Source: Streptomyces hygroscopicus (GTDB lineage Bacteria; Actinomycetota; Actinomycetes; Streptomycetales; Streptomycetaceae). From it: 64,000 nt of DNA. The notes under the pieces are model-generated. The model had not been told where the DNA came from, did no database searches, and worked only from the letters and a program-made list of their open reading frames with translations. The DNA lies in contig CP018627.1 of assembly GCA_002021875.1 (NCBI GenBank), positions 4,526,001 to 4,590,000 on the forward strand, given 5' to 3'. Positions within the stretch are counted from its first letter, which is position 1; the number at the start of each line of letters is the position of its first letter. The position numbers and the translations under genes were made by a program. Positions 35,104-43,929 of the stretch are shown one piece after another.

Positions 35104-35826
35104 ATGACAACGCAGCCGTCGCAGCCCACCCCGCCCGCCCGGTCCTCGCTCACCTTCGAACTCCCCGACGGCTCCCTCCACCACGTGGAGGTCGTCCAGG
35201 TGCTCAACGCGGGCTACGCGGGACGCAGCCAGGACGATGTGGCCGCCCATGTCGCCGAGCTCGCCGAGCTGGGCGTGCCCGCACCCTCCGTGACGCCCGC
35301 CCTCTACCCCGTCTCCCCCTACCTCGCCCAGCAGACCGGCCAGGTCAGCGTCCAGCACGCCCGCACCTCGGGCGAGGCCGAGTGGGCGCTGGTGGTGGCC
35401 GCGGACGGGGAGCTGCTGCTGACGGCGGCCTGCGACCACACCGACCGGGCGCTGGAGGTGCACGGCGTGGCCTGGAGCAAGAACGCGGCCCCCGACGTGC
35501 TGGCCACCCGCGCCTGGCGGCTGTCCGATGTGGAGTCCCGCCTGGACGACCTGACACTCCGTGCCTGGGTCACTCACGACGGTGAGGAGACCGAGGTGCA
35601 GAGCGGCACCCTGGCCGAGCTGCTGCCGCCCTCCTATTGGGTCGAGGTGCTGCGCGAACGCGGTGACCTGGTGCCCGGCACCGTGCTGATCTCCGGCACC
35701 ATCCCGATGGCCGAGGACGTGGACCAGTTCGCCGGGCGCTGGCGGGTGGAGCTGGGCGACCCGGCCACCGGCCGGACCATCGACTGCTCCTACGACGTGG
35801 TCCCGCTGCCCGAGCCGATCGGCTGA
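35104..35826 (+). CDS. DUF2848 family protein (fumarylacetoacetate hydrolase-like)
   Basis: A 240-aa soluble protein of the DUF2848 family, which appears related to fumarylacetoacetate hydrolases. Features include LNAGYAGRSQDDVAAHVAELAELGVPAPSVTPALYPVSPY (about 37-75), SGEAEWALVVAADGELLLTAACDHTDR (about 95-120, with a probable metal-binding acidic cluster) and WSKNAAPDVLATRAWRLSDV. The precise reaction is unknown; FAH-fold proteins hydrolyse, decarboxylate or dehydrate keto acids. ATG 35104 has GGAGAG ten bases upstream. Shared control with the MHS importer suggests it acts on the imported acid or a product of it. Confidence 0.85.
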   Translation: MTTQPSQPTPPARSSLTFELPDGSLHHVEVVQVLNAGYAGRSQDDVAAHVAELAELGVPAPSVTPALYPVSPYLAQQTGQVSVQHARTSGEAEWALVVAADGELLLTAACDHTDRALEVHGVAWSKNAAPDVLATRAWRLSDVESRLDDLTLRAWVTHDGEETEVQSGTLAELLPPSYWVEVLRERGDLVPGTVLISGTIPMAEDVDQFAGRWRVELGDPATGRTIDCSYDVVPLPEPIG

Positions 35827-35910
35827 GACGGCCCACCCAGGCACCGACAAGGACACCGACAAGGACACCGGCGAGGGCACCGGCAAGGCACGAAGAGCAC
35901 CGGGAGCGCA

Positions 35911-35961
35911 CGAAGGCCGTCCACCGCACGACCCCCGAGGGCGTGCGGTGGACGGCCTTCG
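35911..35961. terminator. Perfect 20-bp hairpin, bidirectional terminator
   Basis: Bases 35911-35930 (CGAAGGCCGTCCACCGCACG) pair without mismatch with 35942-35961 around an 11-nt loop. It separates the convergent DUF2848 and SPW genes. Just upstream, GACACCGACAAG-type repeats occupy 35848-35887. Confidence 0.93.
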
Positions 35962-35996
35962 CCGATGCGCAGACGGTTCAGTGATTCAGCGTCCGG

Positions 35997-36437
35997 TCAG
36001 GTCGCCCTGCCCTTCCGCATCACCATGCCGGCTGCGATCAGGCCGAACAGGCAGGTGACGGCACCCACGACGACATTGTTCACGATCACCCCGATATCGG
36101 GACCCCGGGCGACCACCCAGGGGGAGATGATCATCCATACACCGATCGCGGACATGGCCCAGCACAGGCTGTACATCCTCCTCGGCGCCGTGGTGAGGCC
36201 GATGCCCAGCAGGGCGATCGCGATACCGAGGACGAGGTTGTTGACCATGAGGTTGGGGTTGGTGGCCGAGAAGTGCACCACCCAGGGAGAGATGGCGAAG
36301 TACAAACCGGCGAGAAGTACCGGCCCGTCGAGGAAGACAACATCCCGAGCGTCCATCATGCGCGCGTAGCGCTCCCGCATCTCGGACACATCGGGGTGGC
36401 CCCTAAGATCACCTTTCGCACGTGAGACGTCGGCCAT
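35997..36437 (-). CDS. SPW repeat membrane protein
   Basis: A 146-aa membrane protein with two SPW repeats, each a pair of hydrophobic helices containing the motif: LYFAISPWVVHFS (about 45-57) and VWMIISPWVVARG (about 100-112). About four membrane segments are expected; the N-terminus (MADVSRAKGDLRGHPD) is soluble. The function is unknown. ATG 36437 follows GAAGGAGGC. The upstream gap to 36610 has AT-rich sequence suitable for a promoter but no further gene. Confidence 0.9.
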   Translation of the reverse strand: MADVSRAKGDLRGHPDVSEMRERYARMMDARDVVFLDGPVLLAGLYFAISPWVVHFSATNPNLMVNNLVLGIAIALLGIGLTTAPRRMYSLCWAMSAIGVWMIISPWVVARGPDIGVIVNNVVVGAVTCLFGLIAAGMVMRKGRAT

Positions 36438-36610
36438 GCGACTCGCCTCCTTCGATCCATGCAAGTCTGACCGCGCAGTGCGGTAAAAACACCGCACCCC
36501 CATTGTGCGCCTCGCCTTGGTATATAGGTAGATGTCGGATTCGCATCAAATGACGTATAGTTCGCGGTCGGCCGCCGTACGACATGCGCACGGGGGAGCC
36601 AGGGGGAGCG

Positions 36611-36982
36611 TCAGGCCGGATGGACCACCTCGTGCTTCTCGTAGCAGTCCCGGTCGAGATCGCGGACATCGACGGTGGTCTGCACGGTCAGCCCCGGCAC
36701 GGGCGACACATGGGCGCGGGCCACCTCCAGCACGGCGGCGGACAGCTCCCGCTTGGTCCCGGCATCGCGCCCGGACAGGATGGACACCTCGATATGGATC
36801 ATGGCGAGGTCCGGGGCGCCGTCCGCGAGATGGGCCTCCGCTATCCGCCGGAAGCGGGTCTTGCAGCCCGCCACCGCCGTGTCGACGGTCTTGGCGACCA
36901 CCGGGTGCAGGGCGGCACCGAAGCCGGGGCGGTCGAACGCGTCGGTCAGGGTGTCGGAGTATTCGACGACGATATGCGGCAT
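36611..36982 (-). CDS. 5-carboxymethyl-2-hydroxymuconate isomerase-like tautomerase
   Basis: A 123-aa protein of the CHMI branch of the tautomerase superfamily. The initiator Met is followed by Pro (MPHIVVEYSDTL), which becomes the catalytic N-terminal proline after Met removal. RFRRIAEAHLADG, MIHIEVSILSGRD and TVQTTVDVRDLDRDCYEKHEV match the family. CHMI isomerises an intermediate of homoprotocatechuate degradation, but no other gene of that pathway is next to it, so the substrate may differ. RBS GAGGAG precedes the start. It is transcribed in the same direction as the SPW gene with a 173-bp gap. Confidence 0.85.
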   Translation of the reverse strand: MPHIVVEYSDTLTDAFDRPGFGAALHPVVAKTVDTAVAGCKTRFRRIAEAHLADGAPDLAMIHIEVSILSGRDAGTKRELSAAVLEVARAHVSPVPGLTVQTTVDVRDLDRDCYEKHEVVHPA

Positions 36983-37100
36983 GGGCTTACGCTCCTCCAG
37001 GGGTACGCGGCGGCCGGTGGCGCTGCCGCGTGGGGCCTCTTACGCGGGCATCGTCGCACCTCTTCCCGCTTCACGGCCGAGCACCCCGGGCCCGCCATCC

Positions 37101-37200
37101 GCTTCAGTCCCGGCCCCGTACCTGCTTCAGTCCCGGCCCCGTACCTGCTTCAGTTCCGGCTCCGTATCCGCTTCAGCCCTGACCCCGGTATCTGCTTCAA
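37101..37200 (+). repeat. 23-bp tandem array, about 4-5 copies
   Basis: GCTTCAGTCCCGGCCCCGTACCT-type units begin at 37101, 37124, 37147, 37170 and (24 bp later) 37194. Copies become more diverged rightwards. The array ends 8 bp before the small open frame at 37208. Confidence 0.85.
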
Positions 37201-37207
37201 TAGGCCC

Positions 37208-37339
37208 ATGGCCAGCCTCCGTGACATCGCGACGGGTCGTTACGACCTCGAGCCGTTCTGGCCGTCCCGGCAGGCGCACCACTTCGACCGCGAGTGTTGC
37301 CGCGCATCCGATGCGCGGGCCCGCTCGCTCGGCCGCTGA
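37208..37339 (+). CDS. Possible small protein or leader peptide (43 aa)
   Basis: ATG-to-TGA frame coding for 43 residues, beginning MASLRDIATGRYDLEPFW and containing HHFDRECCRASDARAR. Third codon positions are almost all G or C, as in real Streptomyces genes. The RBS is weak (AGG close to the ATG). The CCR motif after a His/Asp-containing segment recalls short Streptomyces leader peptides, but the match is loose. It precedes the winged-helix gene by 72 bp in the same direction. Confidence 0.35.
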   Translation: MASLRDIATGRYDLEPFWPSRQAHHFDRECCRASDARARSLGR

Positions 37340-37411
37340 CCTCTCCGTCCGGCCGCCCAGCCCGCGCGCACGACGTCCACTGACGCCTTCTCGCGCGAAA
37401 GAGCTGACCTC

Positions 37412-38017
37412 ATGACGAACCTCCGTAGCCTGTCGTCCGCCTCCGCCTCCGCTCCCGCCGCCCCGTCCGCGGCGTCCGCGACGTCCGCCCCGGCGAACCG
37501 CCAGCGGCTGCGAGCCGTCGCACCGGACGAGGTGCCGCCGGTCGCCGATCTGCTGCACCCCGGCGCCACCTGGCTGTCCGCTCCCCCGCACACCCTGCCC
37601 ACACTCCCCGGCCACCCGCCGATGGTCGGCTATCTGGTGCTGGTCCCGGCCGACCGGCAGCGGCCCGAGGCGGCGGGGCCGCCCCCGGAGGGAATACCGG
37701 CCGTGACGGGCGAAACCGGCGAGAGGGGTGACGAGCTCATCCGGATCGACCCCGACCATCGGACCGCCGAGGTCGCGGGGCGGCCGCTGGACCTGACCTA
37801 TCTCGAGTTCGAGCTGCTGAGCCATCTCGTCGCCCATCCGCACCGGGTGCACTCCCGCGATCAGCTCGTGACCACGGTGTGGGGGTACGGCCATGTCGGC
37901 GACGGCCGGACCGTCGATGTCCATGTGGCCCGGCTGCGCCGCAAGATGGGCCCCGAGCACCGGGGGACGATCGTGACGGTGCGGCGGGTGGGGTACAAGT
38001 ACGTGCCCACCGTCTGA
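37412..38017 (+). CDS. OmpR/PhoB-type winged-helix DNA-binding protein without receiver domain
   Basis: The 201-aa product lacks the phosphorylation domain of response regulators. Residues 1-60 are Ala/Ser-rich and probably disordered. About 60-110 contains PMVGYLVLVPADRQRPE. About 112-201 is a complete trans_reg_C domain with LDLTYLEFELLSHLVAHPHRVHSRDQLVTTVWG, then RTVDVHVARLRRKMG and VRRVGYKYVP. Members of this type occur in many Streptomyces as stand-alone regulators; the target is unknown. A perfect hairpin follows the stop. Confidence 0.88.
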   Translation: MTNLRSLSSASASAPAAPSAASATSAPANRQRLRAVAPDEVPPVADLLHPGATWLSAPPHTLPTLPGHPPMVGYLVLVPADRQRPEAAGPPPEGIPAVTGETGERGDELIRIDPDHRTAEVAGRPLDLTYLEFELLSHLVAHPHRVHSRDQLVTTVWGYGHVGDGRTVDVHVARLRRKMGPEHRGTIVTVRRVGYKYVPTV

Positions 38018-38038
38018 CCGCATCCGTGCACCCAGGAC

Positions 38039-38083
38039 GCCCGCCGTGCCGGACAGGCCAGCAGCCCGTCCGGCACGGCGGGC
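38039..38083. terminator. Perfect 16-bp hairpin between convergent genes
   Basis: GCCCGCCGTGCCGGAC (38039-38054) pairs with GTCCGGCACGGCGGGC (38068-38083) around a 13-nt loop, between the winged-helix gene and the MMPL gene. Confidence 0.92.
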
Positions 38084-38132
38084 GGGTACCCGGGTGCGGT
38101 GTGCGTCAAGTGGTGGGCGCTCGGACCCGCGC

Positions 38133-40328
38133 TCAGCGGCCCGCCCCCACCAGCGGCGGCCGCGGCCGCTCCACCGGCTCCTCGCCGTGGTCGATGCTCG
38201 GCAGCCACCGCAGGGCGCGCGGCAGATACCAGTTGCGCTCCCCCAGCAGCGCCATCACCGAGGGCAGCAGCACCATCCGCACCAGCGTGGCGTCCACCAG
38301 CACCGCGACCGCGAGCCCGACGCCCATCTGCTGCATGTCCTGCATCCGCAGCAGCGCGAAGACCGCGAACACGGCGACCATGATGGTGGCCGCCCCGGTG
38401 ACCGAACCCGCCGTCGTCCGGATGCCCTCGCGGATCGCGTCCCGGGTGGCAAAGCCCCGTTCATGGGCCTCCCGGATCCGCGAGACCACGAAGACGTGGT
38501 AGTCCATCGACAGCCCGAAGAGGATGACGAGGACGAACAGCGGCATCCACGACTCGATCGCCCCGGCCGGCTCCATCCCCAGCAGCTCCGCGCCCCAGCC
38601 GTGCTGGAAGACGGCGGTCATCGTGCCGTACGCGGCGCCCACCGACAGCAGGTTGAGCAGGATCGAGACGACGGCGATCGGCAACGACCGGAAGCAGAGC
38701 AGCATCAGAACGAAGGTCACGGCGGCGATGAAGAGGAAGACCGGCGCGATGTCGGTCTTCAGCTGGTCGTTGAAGTCGCGGCTCCCGGCGAGCTCACCGC
38801 TCACATACACCTGGTCGGAGACCGGTCCCAGGATCTTCGGCACCAGATCCTCCCGGAGGGTGTCCAGGGCGCGCCGGGAGGCGGCGTCCTGACCGTCCCC
38901 GGCCAGCGGCACCTCGATCCGGGCCACCCCCTTCGTACGGTGCGCCTCGACGTCGACCGTCCTGCCGAACCGTCCGGAGGCGGCGAGCTTTTTCTTGAAG
39001 TCCGCGACGGCCGCCTCGAAGCGGGGCGAGGCGATGTCGTCGGAGCGCAGCACGACCTCGGCCGGGGCGGGGCCGCCGGGGAAGGCGCCGGTGATCTGCT
39101 GGTAGGCCACGGTGATCGGGGCGTCGGAGCCGAACTGCTTTTCCATGCCGAGCTGTTCGGTCTTCATCCCGAGGGCGGGCGCGGACAGCACCAGCAGCAG
39201 CGCGCCCGATACGACGGCGAACAGCTTCGGCTTGGCCAGGACGGGCCGCATCAGCCTGACGGTGACGCCACCGCTGCTGTGCACGCCCTTCTTCCGGCGG
39301 CGGTTCAGCAGCGGCACCCGCCCGGCGTCGATCCGGTCGCCCAGCCAGGACAGCATCGCGGGCAGTACGGTCACCGAGCCGAGCATCGACATCAGGACGA
39401 CCAGGATGGTGGCGACCGCGAAGCCGTGGAACAGCAGCAGTCCGGACAGGAACATCCCGGACATCGCCAGCATGACCGTGATCCCGGAGATCAGCACCGC
39501 CCGGCCGCTGGTGGCGGCCGCGATCCGCAGCGCGGTCTCGGCGTCCCGGCCCGCGGCCCGCTCATCGCGCTCCCGCCGCAGATAGAACAGCGAGTAGTCG
39601 ACGCCGACGGCCAGGCCCACCAGGAACATCACCGAGAATGTGGAGTCGAACATGGGCAGCTTGTGGCTGACGAGGGCGAGCAGTCCGAAGGTGCCGACGC
39701 AGGCGGTCACCGCGAGCAGCACCGGCAGCAGCGCGGCCACCAGCGCCCCGAAGACCACCAGCAGAATGCCCAGCGCCAGTGGTACGGCGGTCAGCTCGGC
39801 CTTCTTGAAGTCGTTGGCGAACATGTCGTCGAGCCGGTGCTGGGCGGTGGCGTCGCCGAACTCGTGGAGCACGATGCCCCGATGGGCCGACTCGGTCTTC
39901 TTCACCGCCTCGACGACCGGCTCCACCCGCTTCCCTGCGGTGTCCGGGTCGCCCTTCATCTCAAAGCTGATCAGGGCCTCCCGTCCGCTCTCCGAGCGCA
40001 CCGGGGGCTGGACGCGCACCGCCTCGCCCGTCCGCTCCAGTCGCGCCGTAAGGTCGCGGGCCGCGTCCCGCCAGTCGTCCGGACGGTCGCCGCGCAGCAT
40101 CACCATCTCCCCGGCCGGGGTCTGGAGGCCCGCGTCCTCCAGGATCTTCTCCGCACGTGCGGAATCGCCCGCACCGTTCTCCGAATTGGTCATCTGCCGG
40201 GACCCCGACATTCCGCCGACCACGGCGACGACCACGACGAACAGCAGCCATCCGATGATCGCGGTCTTGCGGTGGCGAGTGCTCCACCCGCCCAGCCGCA
40301 CGGCCAGGCCCTTCCTCGTTGCGCTCAT
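38133..40328 (-). CDS. MMPL family RND-type transporter
   Basis: A 731-aa membrane protein of the MMPL/SSD family, which exports lipids or hydrophobic compounds using the proton gradient. Two halves each consist of one membrane helix, a large extracytoplasmic domain and five further helices. The proton-relay Asp-Tyr pairs known from MmpL3 are present in both halves: VGVDYSLFYLRRERDE (about 243) and LSMDYHVFVVSRIREA (about 605). ATG 40328 follows GGGGAGAG. The frame extends upstream without family sequence. It is divergent from the sensor kinase gene by 251 bp; no regulator of its own is adjacent. Confidence 0.92.
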   Translation of the reverse strand: MSATRKGLAVRLGGWSTRHRKTAIIGWLLFVVVVAVVGGMSGSRQMTNSENGAGDSARAEKILEDAGLQTPAGEMVMLRGDRPDDWRDAARDLTARLERTGEAVRVQPPVRSESGREALISFEMKGDPDTAGKRVEPVVEAVKKTESAHRGIVLHEFGDATAQHRLDDMFANDFKKAELTAVPLALGILLVVFGALVAALLPVLLAVTACVGTFGLLALVSHKLPMFDSTFSVMFLVGLAVGVDYSLFYLRRERDERAAGRDAETALRIAAATSGRAVLISGITVMLAMSGMFLSGLLLFHGFAVATILVVLMSMLGSVTVLPAMLSWLGDRIDAGRVPLLNRRRKKGVHSSGGVTVRLMRPVLAKPKLFAVVSGALLLVLSAPALGMKTEQLGMEKQFGSDAPITVAYQQITGAFPGGPAPAEVVLRSDDIASPRFEAAVADFKKKLAASGRFGRTVDVEAHRTKGVARIEVPLAGDGQDAASRRALDTLREDLVPKILGPVSDQVYVSGELAGSRDFNDQLKTDIAPVFLFIAAVTFVLMLLCFRSLPIAVVSILLNLLSVGAAYGTMTAVFQHGWGAELLGMEPAGAIESWMPLFVLVILFGLSMDYHVFVVSRIREAHERGFATRDAIREGIRTTAGSVTGAATIMVAVFAVFALLRMQDMQQMGVGLAVAVLVDATLVRMVLLPSVMALLGERNWYLPRALRWLPSIDHGEEPVERPRPPLVGAGR

Positions 40329-40579
40329 GGCGTCTCTCCCCGTGCGGTGCGGACGGAACAGGTCATGCCACGACGCTAGAAAGCCGCAGGTCCGCGCCCC
40401 AGCCGGGCAGCCACCCAGTCGCCGAGCCATAGGGCGAGGTGGGGAGGTGGTGCCAGGTACACCCCCGGACGGTCCGCACCCCCCGTGACCGGCCAGGGGC
40501 GCGCGGTCAGACTGAGGGCGTTGACTGACGGTGCCGGATCACCGGGACCGACGGGACGGACCGCCGAGAGGGACGCAGG

Positions 40580-41857
40580 ATGAAGGTACGCAAAGCGCTG
40601 TTGGCCTGTGTGCGGGGGCTTGCCCTGGCCCCGCTCACGCTCGCGGGCTCCATCACGCTGTTCACGCTGTTGGTCGTGTCCGTGTGTCTGATCCCGCTGG
40701 GCGTGGGGGTGTTCACCACCCCTCTCCTGGTCCGCACGGTGCGGGCGCACGCCAATCAGCGCCGGCTGCTGGCCGCCACCTGGTCCGATGTGCGGATCCA
40801 GCTGCCGTACCGCCCGCTGCCCGCCGATCGGCGCTCCGGGATCACCGGGCAGGTGGAGCTGTGCACCTTCCTGCTGAAGGACCCGGCCACCTGGCGGGAT
40901 CTGCTGTGGCTGGCCGTCGACATGATCGCCGGCTTTGCCACCGCGCTGCTGGCCTTCGTCTTCGTGCCGTACGGGATCGAGGGGTTCGTCCTGGCCGCCG
41001 GGGTGTGGAAGCCGATCGTGGACGCGGGCGGCACCTACTGGTACGGGTTCCTCCCCATCGACTCGCTGTGGACCGCCCTGCTGGCCGTCCCGGTCGGCAT
41101 CGGGTTCATGGCACTCGGGGCGACCGTCTCCCCCCTCCTGCTGCGCGGTCACTTCCAGCTCGCGCGCGCCTTCCTGGACCCGACCCCGCAGATGGCGCTC
41201 GAGCAGCGGGTGCAGCGGCTCACCGAGACCCGGCATGACGCCGTGGACACCTCCGCCGCCGAACTGCGCCGCATCGAGCGCGATCTGCACGACGGCGCCC
41301 AGGCCCGGCTCGTCGCCATGGGCATGAGCCTGGGCACCGTGGAGGCCCTGATCGAGAAGGACCCGGCCAAGGCCAAGGAGCTGCTCGCCGCGGCCCGTAC
41401 GAACTCCGCCGAGGCCCTGGCCGAGCTGCGCGACCTGGTCCGCGGCATCCATCCGCCCGTCCTGGCCGAGCGCGGCCTGGGGGACGCGGTGCGCGCACTG
41501 GCGCTGCGGATGGCGGTGCCCGTGGAGGTGGACGTGGATCTGGCGGGCCGAGCCGATGAACCGGTCGAGTCGGCCGCGTACTTCGCGGTCAGCGAGGTGC
41601 TGACCAACGCGGCGAAGCACGCGGGCGCCTCGCAGATGTGGCTGGACGTGCACCATACGGAGGGCATGCTGCGCATCACCGTGACCGACGACGGCCGCGG
41701 CGGCGCGCAGATCACCCCGGACGGCGGGCTGAGCGGGGTCGAGCGGCGGCTGGGCACCTTCGACGGGGTCCTCGCGGTCAGCAGCCCGACCGGCGGGCCC
41801 ACCATGGTGACGATGGAGATCCCCTGCGCCCTCTCGGCGCAGGGCGCCGCCAGATGA
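40580..41857 (+). CDS. Sensor histidine kinase, HisKA_3 (NarL-system) type
   Basis: A 425-aa kinase. The N-terminal 200 residues are a membrane sensor region of four hydrophobic segments of the putative-sensor type found in Streptomyces. Then comes the dimerisation and phosphoacceptor domain with His in ELRRIERDLHDGAQARLVAMGM (about residue 237), and an ATPase domain ending with EVLTNAAKHAGA, VTDDGRGGA and GLSGVERRLGTFDG. Such kinases normally sit next to a LuxR-type response regulator. The only candidate here starts 2.5 kb downstream at 44403. A hairpin follows the stop directly. Confidence 0.93.
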   Translation: MKVRKALLACVRGLALAPLTLAGSITLFTLLVVSVCLIPLGVGVFTTPLLVRTVRAHANQRRLLAATWSDVRIQLPYRPLPADRRSGITGQVELCTFLLKDPATWRDLLWLAVDMIAGFATALLAFVFVPYGIEGFVLAAGVWKPIVDAGGTYWYGFLPIDSLWTALLAVPVGIGFMALGATVSPLLLRGHFQLARAFLDPTPQMALEQRVQRLTETRHDAVDTSAAELRRIERDLHDGAQARLVAMGMSLGTVEALIEKDPAKAKELLAAARTNSAEALAELRDLVRGIHPPVLAERGLGDAVRALALRMAVPVEVDVDLAGRADEPVESAAYFAVSEVLTNAAKHAGASQMWLDVHHTEGMLRITVTDDGRGGAQITPDGGLSGVERRLGTFDGVLAVSSPTGGPTMVTMEIPCALSAQGAAR

Positions 41858-41886
41858 CCCGCCGCCGGGGAAAATCCGGCGGCGGG
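41858..41886. terminator. Hairpin immediately after the kinase stop codon
   Basis: CCCGCCGCCGG (41858-41868) pairs perfectly with CCGGCGGCGGG (41876-41886) around a 7-nt A-rich loop. It would end the kinase transcript before the remnant genes and the response regulator. Confidence 0.85.
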
Positions 41887-42026
41887 ACGCGCCGCCCCGG
41901 TGTTAGCGTGCCGATGCCGGCCGCGGGACTCCGGTGCGACTCCCGGAACCCGCCTGCTGAGCGACGATTCGCAGTTCGTGCCCCCATTCCCCGGCCGGCT
42001 CCCGCACCCCGTCGCCGGAGGCCCCC

Positions 42027-42496
42027 ATGGAGACGCCGGCCGACCTGGTCGCGGCCGAGGACGTCCCGCTCTTCGTGAACGCGGCCATCACCTCGACGGG
42101 CCAGCGGGAATTCCACTCCGACACGGGCGAGCAGCGCATGTCGCTCGAATTCCTGCCCAGCGTCTTGCCGCCCTTCCGCCGCCCCGGGTCTACCGGCTGT
42201 TCCGCGCGCTGCGCCGGGCCGGGGTCAACAACCGCCGCACCGGCGAGACCATCACCCACGAGGACGGCCGTCTGGCCTACCTCAAGACCTTCCGCCTCTC
42301 CGAGGCCCAGACCCGGCGCGGCCATCTACTCACCCTCCTCGCCGCCCACGACTGGCACTTCGGCGCGACTGCCGACGCCCTGGGGATGAGCCGCGACCAG
42401 CTCGCCTCCCGTGTGGAGCCCGCGGGGTTCGGCGCGCTGCTGCGCCAGGACATACGCGACCACTACCGCGCGGCGGCGCGCGGGACAGCGCCCTGA
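42027..42496 (+). pseudogene. Frameshifted and shortened gene remnant
   Basis: Two pieces in different frames look like real protein. One is METPADLVAAEDVPLFVNAAIT running to MSLEFLPS (42027 to about 42165). The second, from about 42175 to 42496, contains ITHEDGRLAYLKTFRLSEAQ and ends with a HTH-like segment (ATADALGMSRDQLASRVEPAGFG). The second piece resembles the C-terminus of ARPP-2 or related Streptomyces proteins with a Fis-like HTH. No single frame joins the pieces, and the total is shorter than I would expect. The family assignment is uncertain. Confidence 0.5.
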
Positions 42497-42549
42497 CGAG
42501 CCGGCTGCGCCGTCGCCCTGACGGCCGCCGCCCTGCTCTCCGCGCGCGC

Positions 42550-43929
42550 TCAGTCAGTGATGTACCAGTCGTCCTTCATGTACTCCAGGGTGCTGGTCCC
42601 GATCTCGTTTTCGGAGAAGGTGACGGAGGCCTTGACCGCATCGGCCGGAATGTCGATCTTGGCGGGGCTTCGTACGACGACCTTCTGCGGGTCGACCGTC
42701 GCGGTCTGCAGAGCCTTCTTCTGCGTAGGCGAGATCATCTGGAACGTGACGAGGAACGTGGACGTGCACGGACCGAACCCCTGGTCCTCCGCCTGCTTCG
42801 CCGCGGGCCCGGCCACCTCGCAGACCGTCTTGATGTCCTCCCGGCCCACGGCGTGCAGATACTCCTCGTACCGCCGGATCGCCCCTTCCTGCGTCCTGGG
42901 CGCGGCCTGGTCCGTGGGCTGTTCTGTGGGCTGGTCCGTGGGCTGGTCCGTGGGCGGATCCGTCGGCGGCTTGTCGGCGGACCCGCAACTGTCGTTGGTG
43001 AAGATGCCCGACAGCAGACGCCCCGGGCGCGGGCCCATCGGCCCGTTGAATCCGCTCACATGCTGCTGCGACCCCCACCACCCGGCGTACCCCCACCACG
43101 GCTCGCGGTTGACAGGGCGGGCGTGCTCCCAAGTGCGCCACTCGGCGCCGCCCTTCGAGGGCCGATCGAGCGTGCCGTTCACCCACTGGTTCTTGTCGGT
43201 CGGATAGGAGCCGTGTGAACCACGCGCCGAGTACACCGTCGGATGCCCGTCCTGCGGATCCAGTTCCGACCACTTCACGCCGCACGTGTCCTTGCCGTGC
43301 TTCGCGAACGTCACCGCCTCCGGCTTGCCGTCGCGCAGCTGGACCGCGACGCGCTCCCAGTCGCCCTCGTGCCGGTTGCCCGGGATCAGGTTGTTGTAGG
43401 CATAGAAGAACCAGTAGACGTACGCCGCGCGCTTCGGGTCGGTCTTGTGGTTGTGGTACTCCCAGTAGACCGGCGCGTCAGTGCCCTCGCCCTTCCGCAC
43501 CTCCTTCGGCGGGTCGAGATAGAAACCGCCGTCGGCCTCGGTCGAGGTGTGCCACTTGTCCCCGTGTCCGGGGCAGGACACCGGCTGGGACGAGGACTTC
43601 CCCGGCTGCACGTCCGCGTGCTTGTAGGGACTGTCCTTACTCCCCAACCGCCGCGGGTCGGGCGGATCGGCCACCGGTCCCTCGTCACGGCAGAAGCCCT
43701 CGTGGTCGAAGCGCAGCGCGGACCGCCCGATGAACCGCGTCGCGTCCATCGGCAACAGCGACTCCCCCTTGGCCAGCCGCACCAACGGCGCGAACCGCGC
43801 GGCCTCGGCCGCGGACCCCTTAGAAGGCTCCGCCCCCGTCCACTCCTTCTCCTTCTCCGGCCCGCACGCCACCAGCGCCACCGAAAGCGACACCGCCACG
43901 CCCACCATCACCCGCATCCGACCCGGCAC
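42550..43929 (-). CDS. Secreted lipoprotein with Vps62-like domain
   Basis: A 459-aa lipoprotein: the N-terminal signal ends in the lipobox LVAC (Cys about residue 22). The main domain (about 60-330) has the Vps62/DUF946 hallmarks: YWFFYAYN, NRHEGDWERVAVQL, ARGSHGSYP and WWGYAGWWG. A Pro/Thr/Asp/Gln repeat linker (PTDQPTDQPTEQPTDQ) follows. The last 100 residues (IRRYEEYLHAVGREDIKTVCEVAG onward) look like a small NTF2-like surface domain. Function is unknown. GTG 43929 follows AAGGGGGAG; ATG 43917 is an alternative start. Confidence 0.75.
   Translation of the reverse strand: MPGRMRVMVGVAVSLSVALVACGPEKEKEWTGAEPSKGSAAEAARFAPLVRLAKGESLLPMDATRFIGRSALRFDHEGFCRDEGPVADPPDPRRLGSKDSPYKHADVQPGKSSSQPVSCPGHGDKWHTSTEADGGFYLDPPKEVRKGEGTDAPVYWEYHNHKTDPKRAAYVYWFFYAYNNLIPGNRHEGDWERVAVQLRDGKPEAVTFAKHGKDTCGVKWSELDPQDGHPTVYSARGSHGSYPTDKNQWVNGTLDRPSKGGAEWRTWEHARPVNREPWWGYAGWWGSQQHVSGFNGPMGPRPGRLLSGIFTNDSCGSADKPPTDPPTDQPTDQPTEQPTDQAAPRTQEGAIRRYEEYLHAVGREDIKTVCEVAGPAAKQAEDQGFGPCTSTFLVTFQMISPTQKKALQTATVDPQKVVVRSPAKIDIPADAVKASVTFSENEIGTSTLEYMKDDWYITD

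Noticed and set aside
36611..36982. Homoprotocatechuate degradation operon around the CHMI-like gene
   Set aside because: None of the ring-cleavage, dehydrogenase or hydratase genes of that pathway is adjacent.
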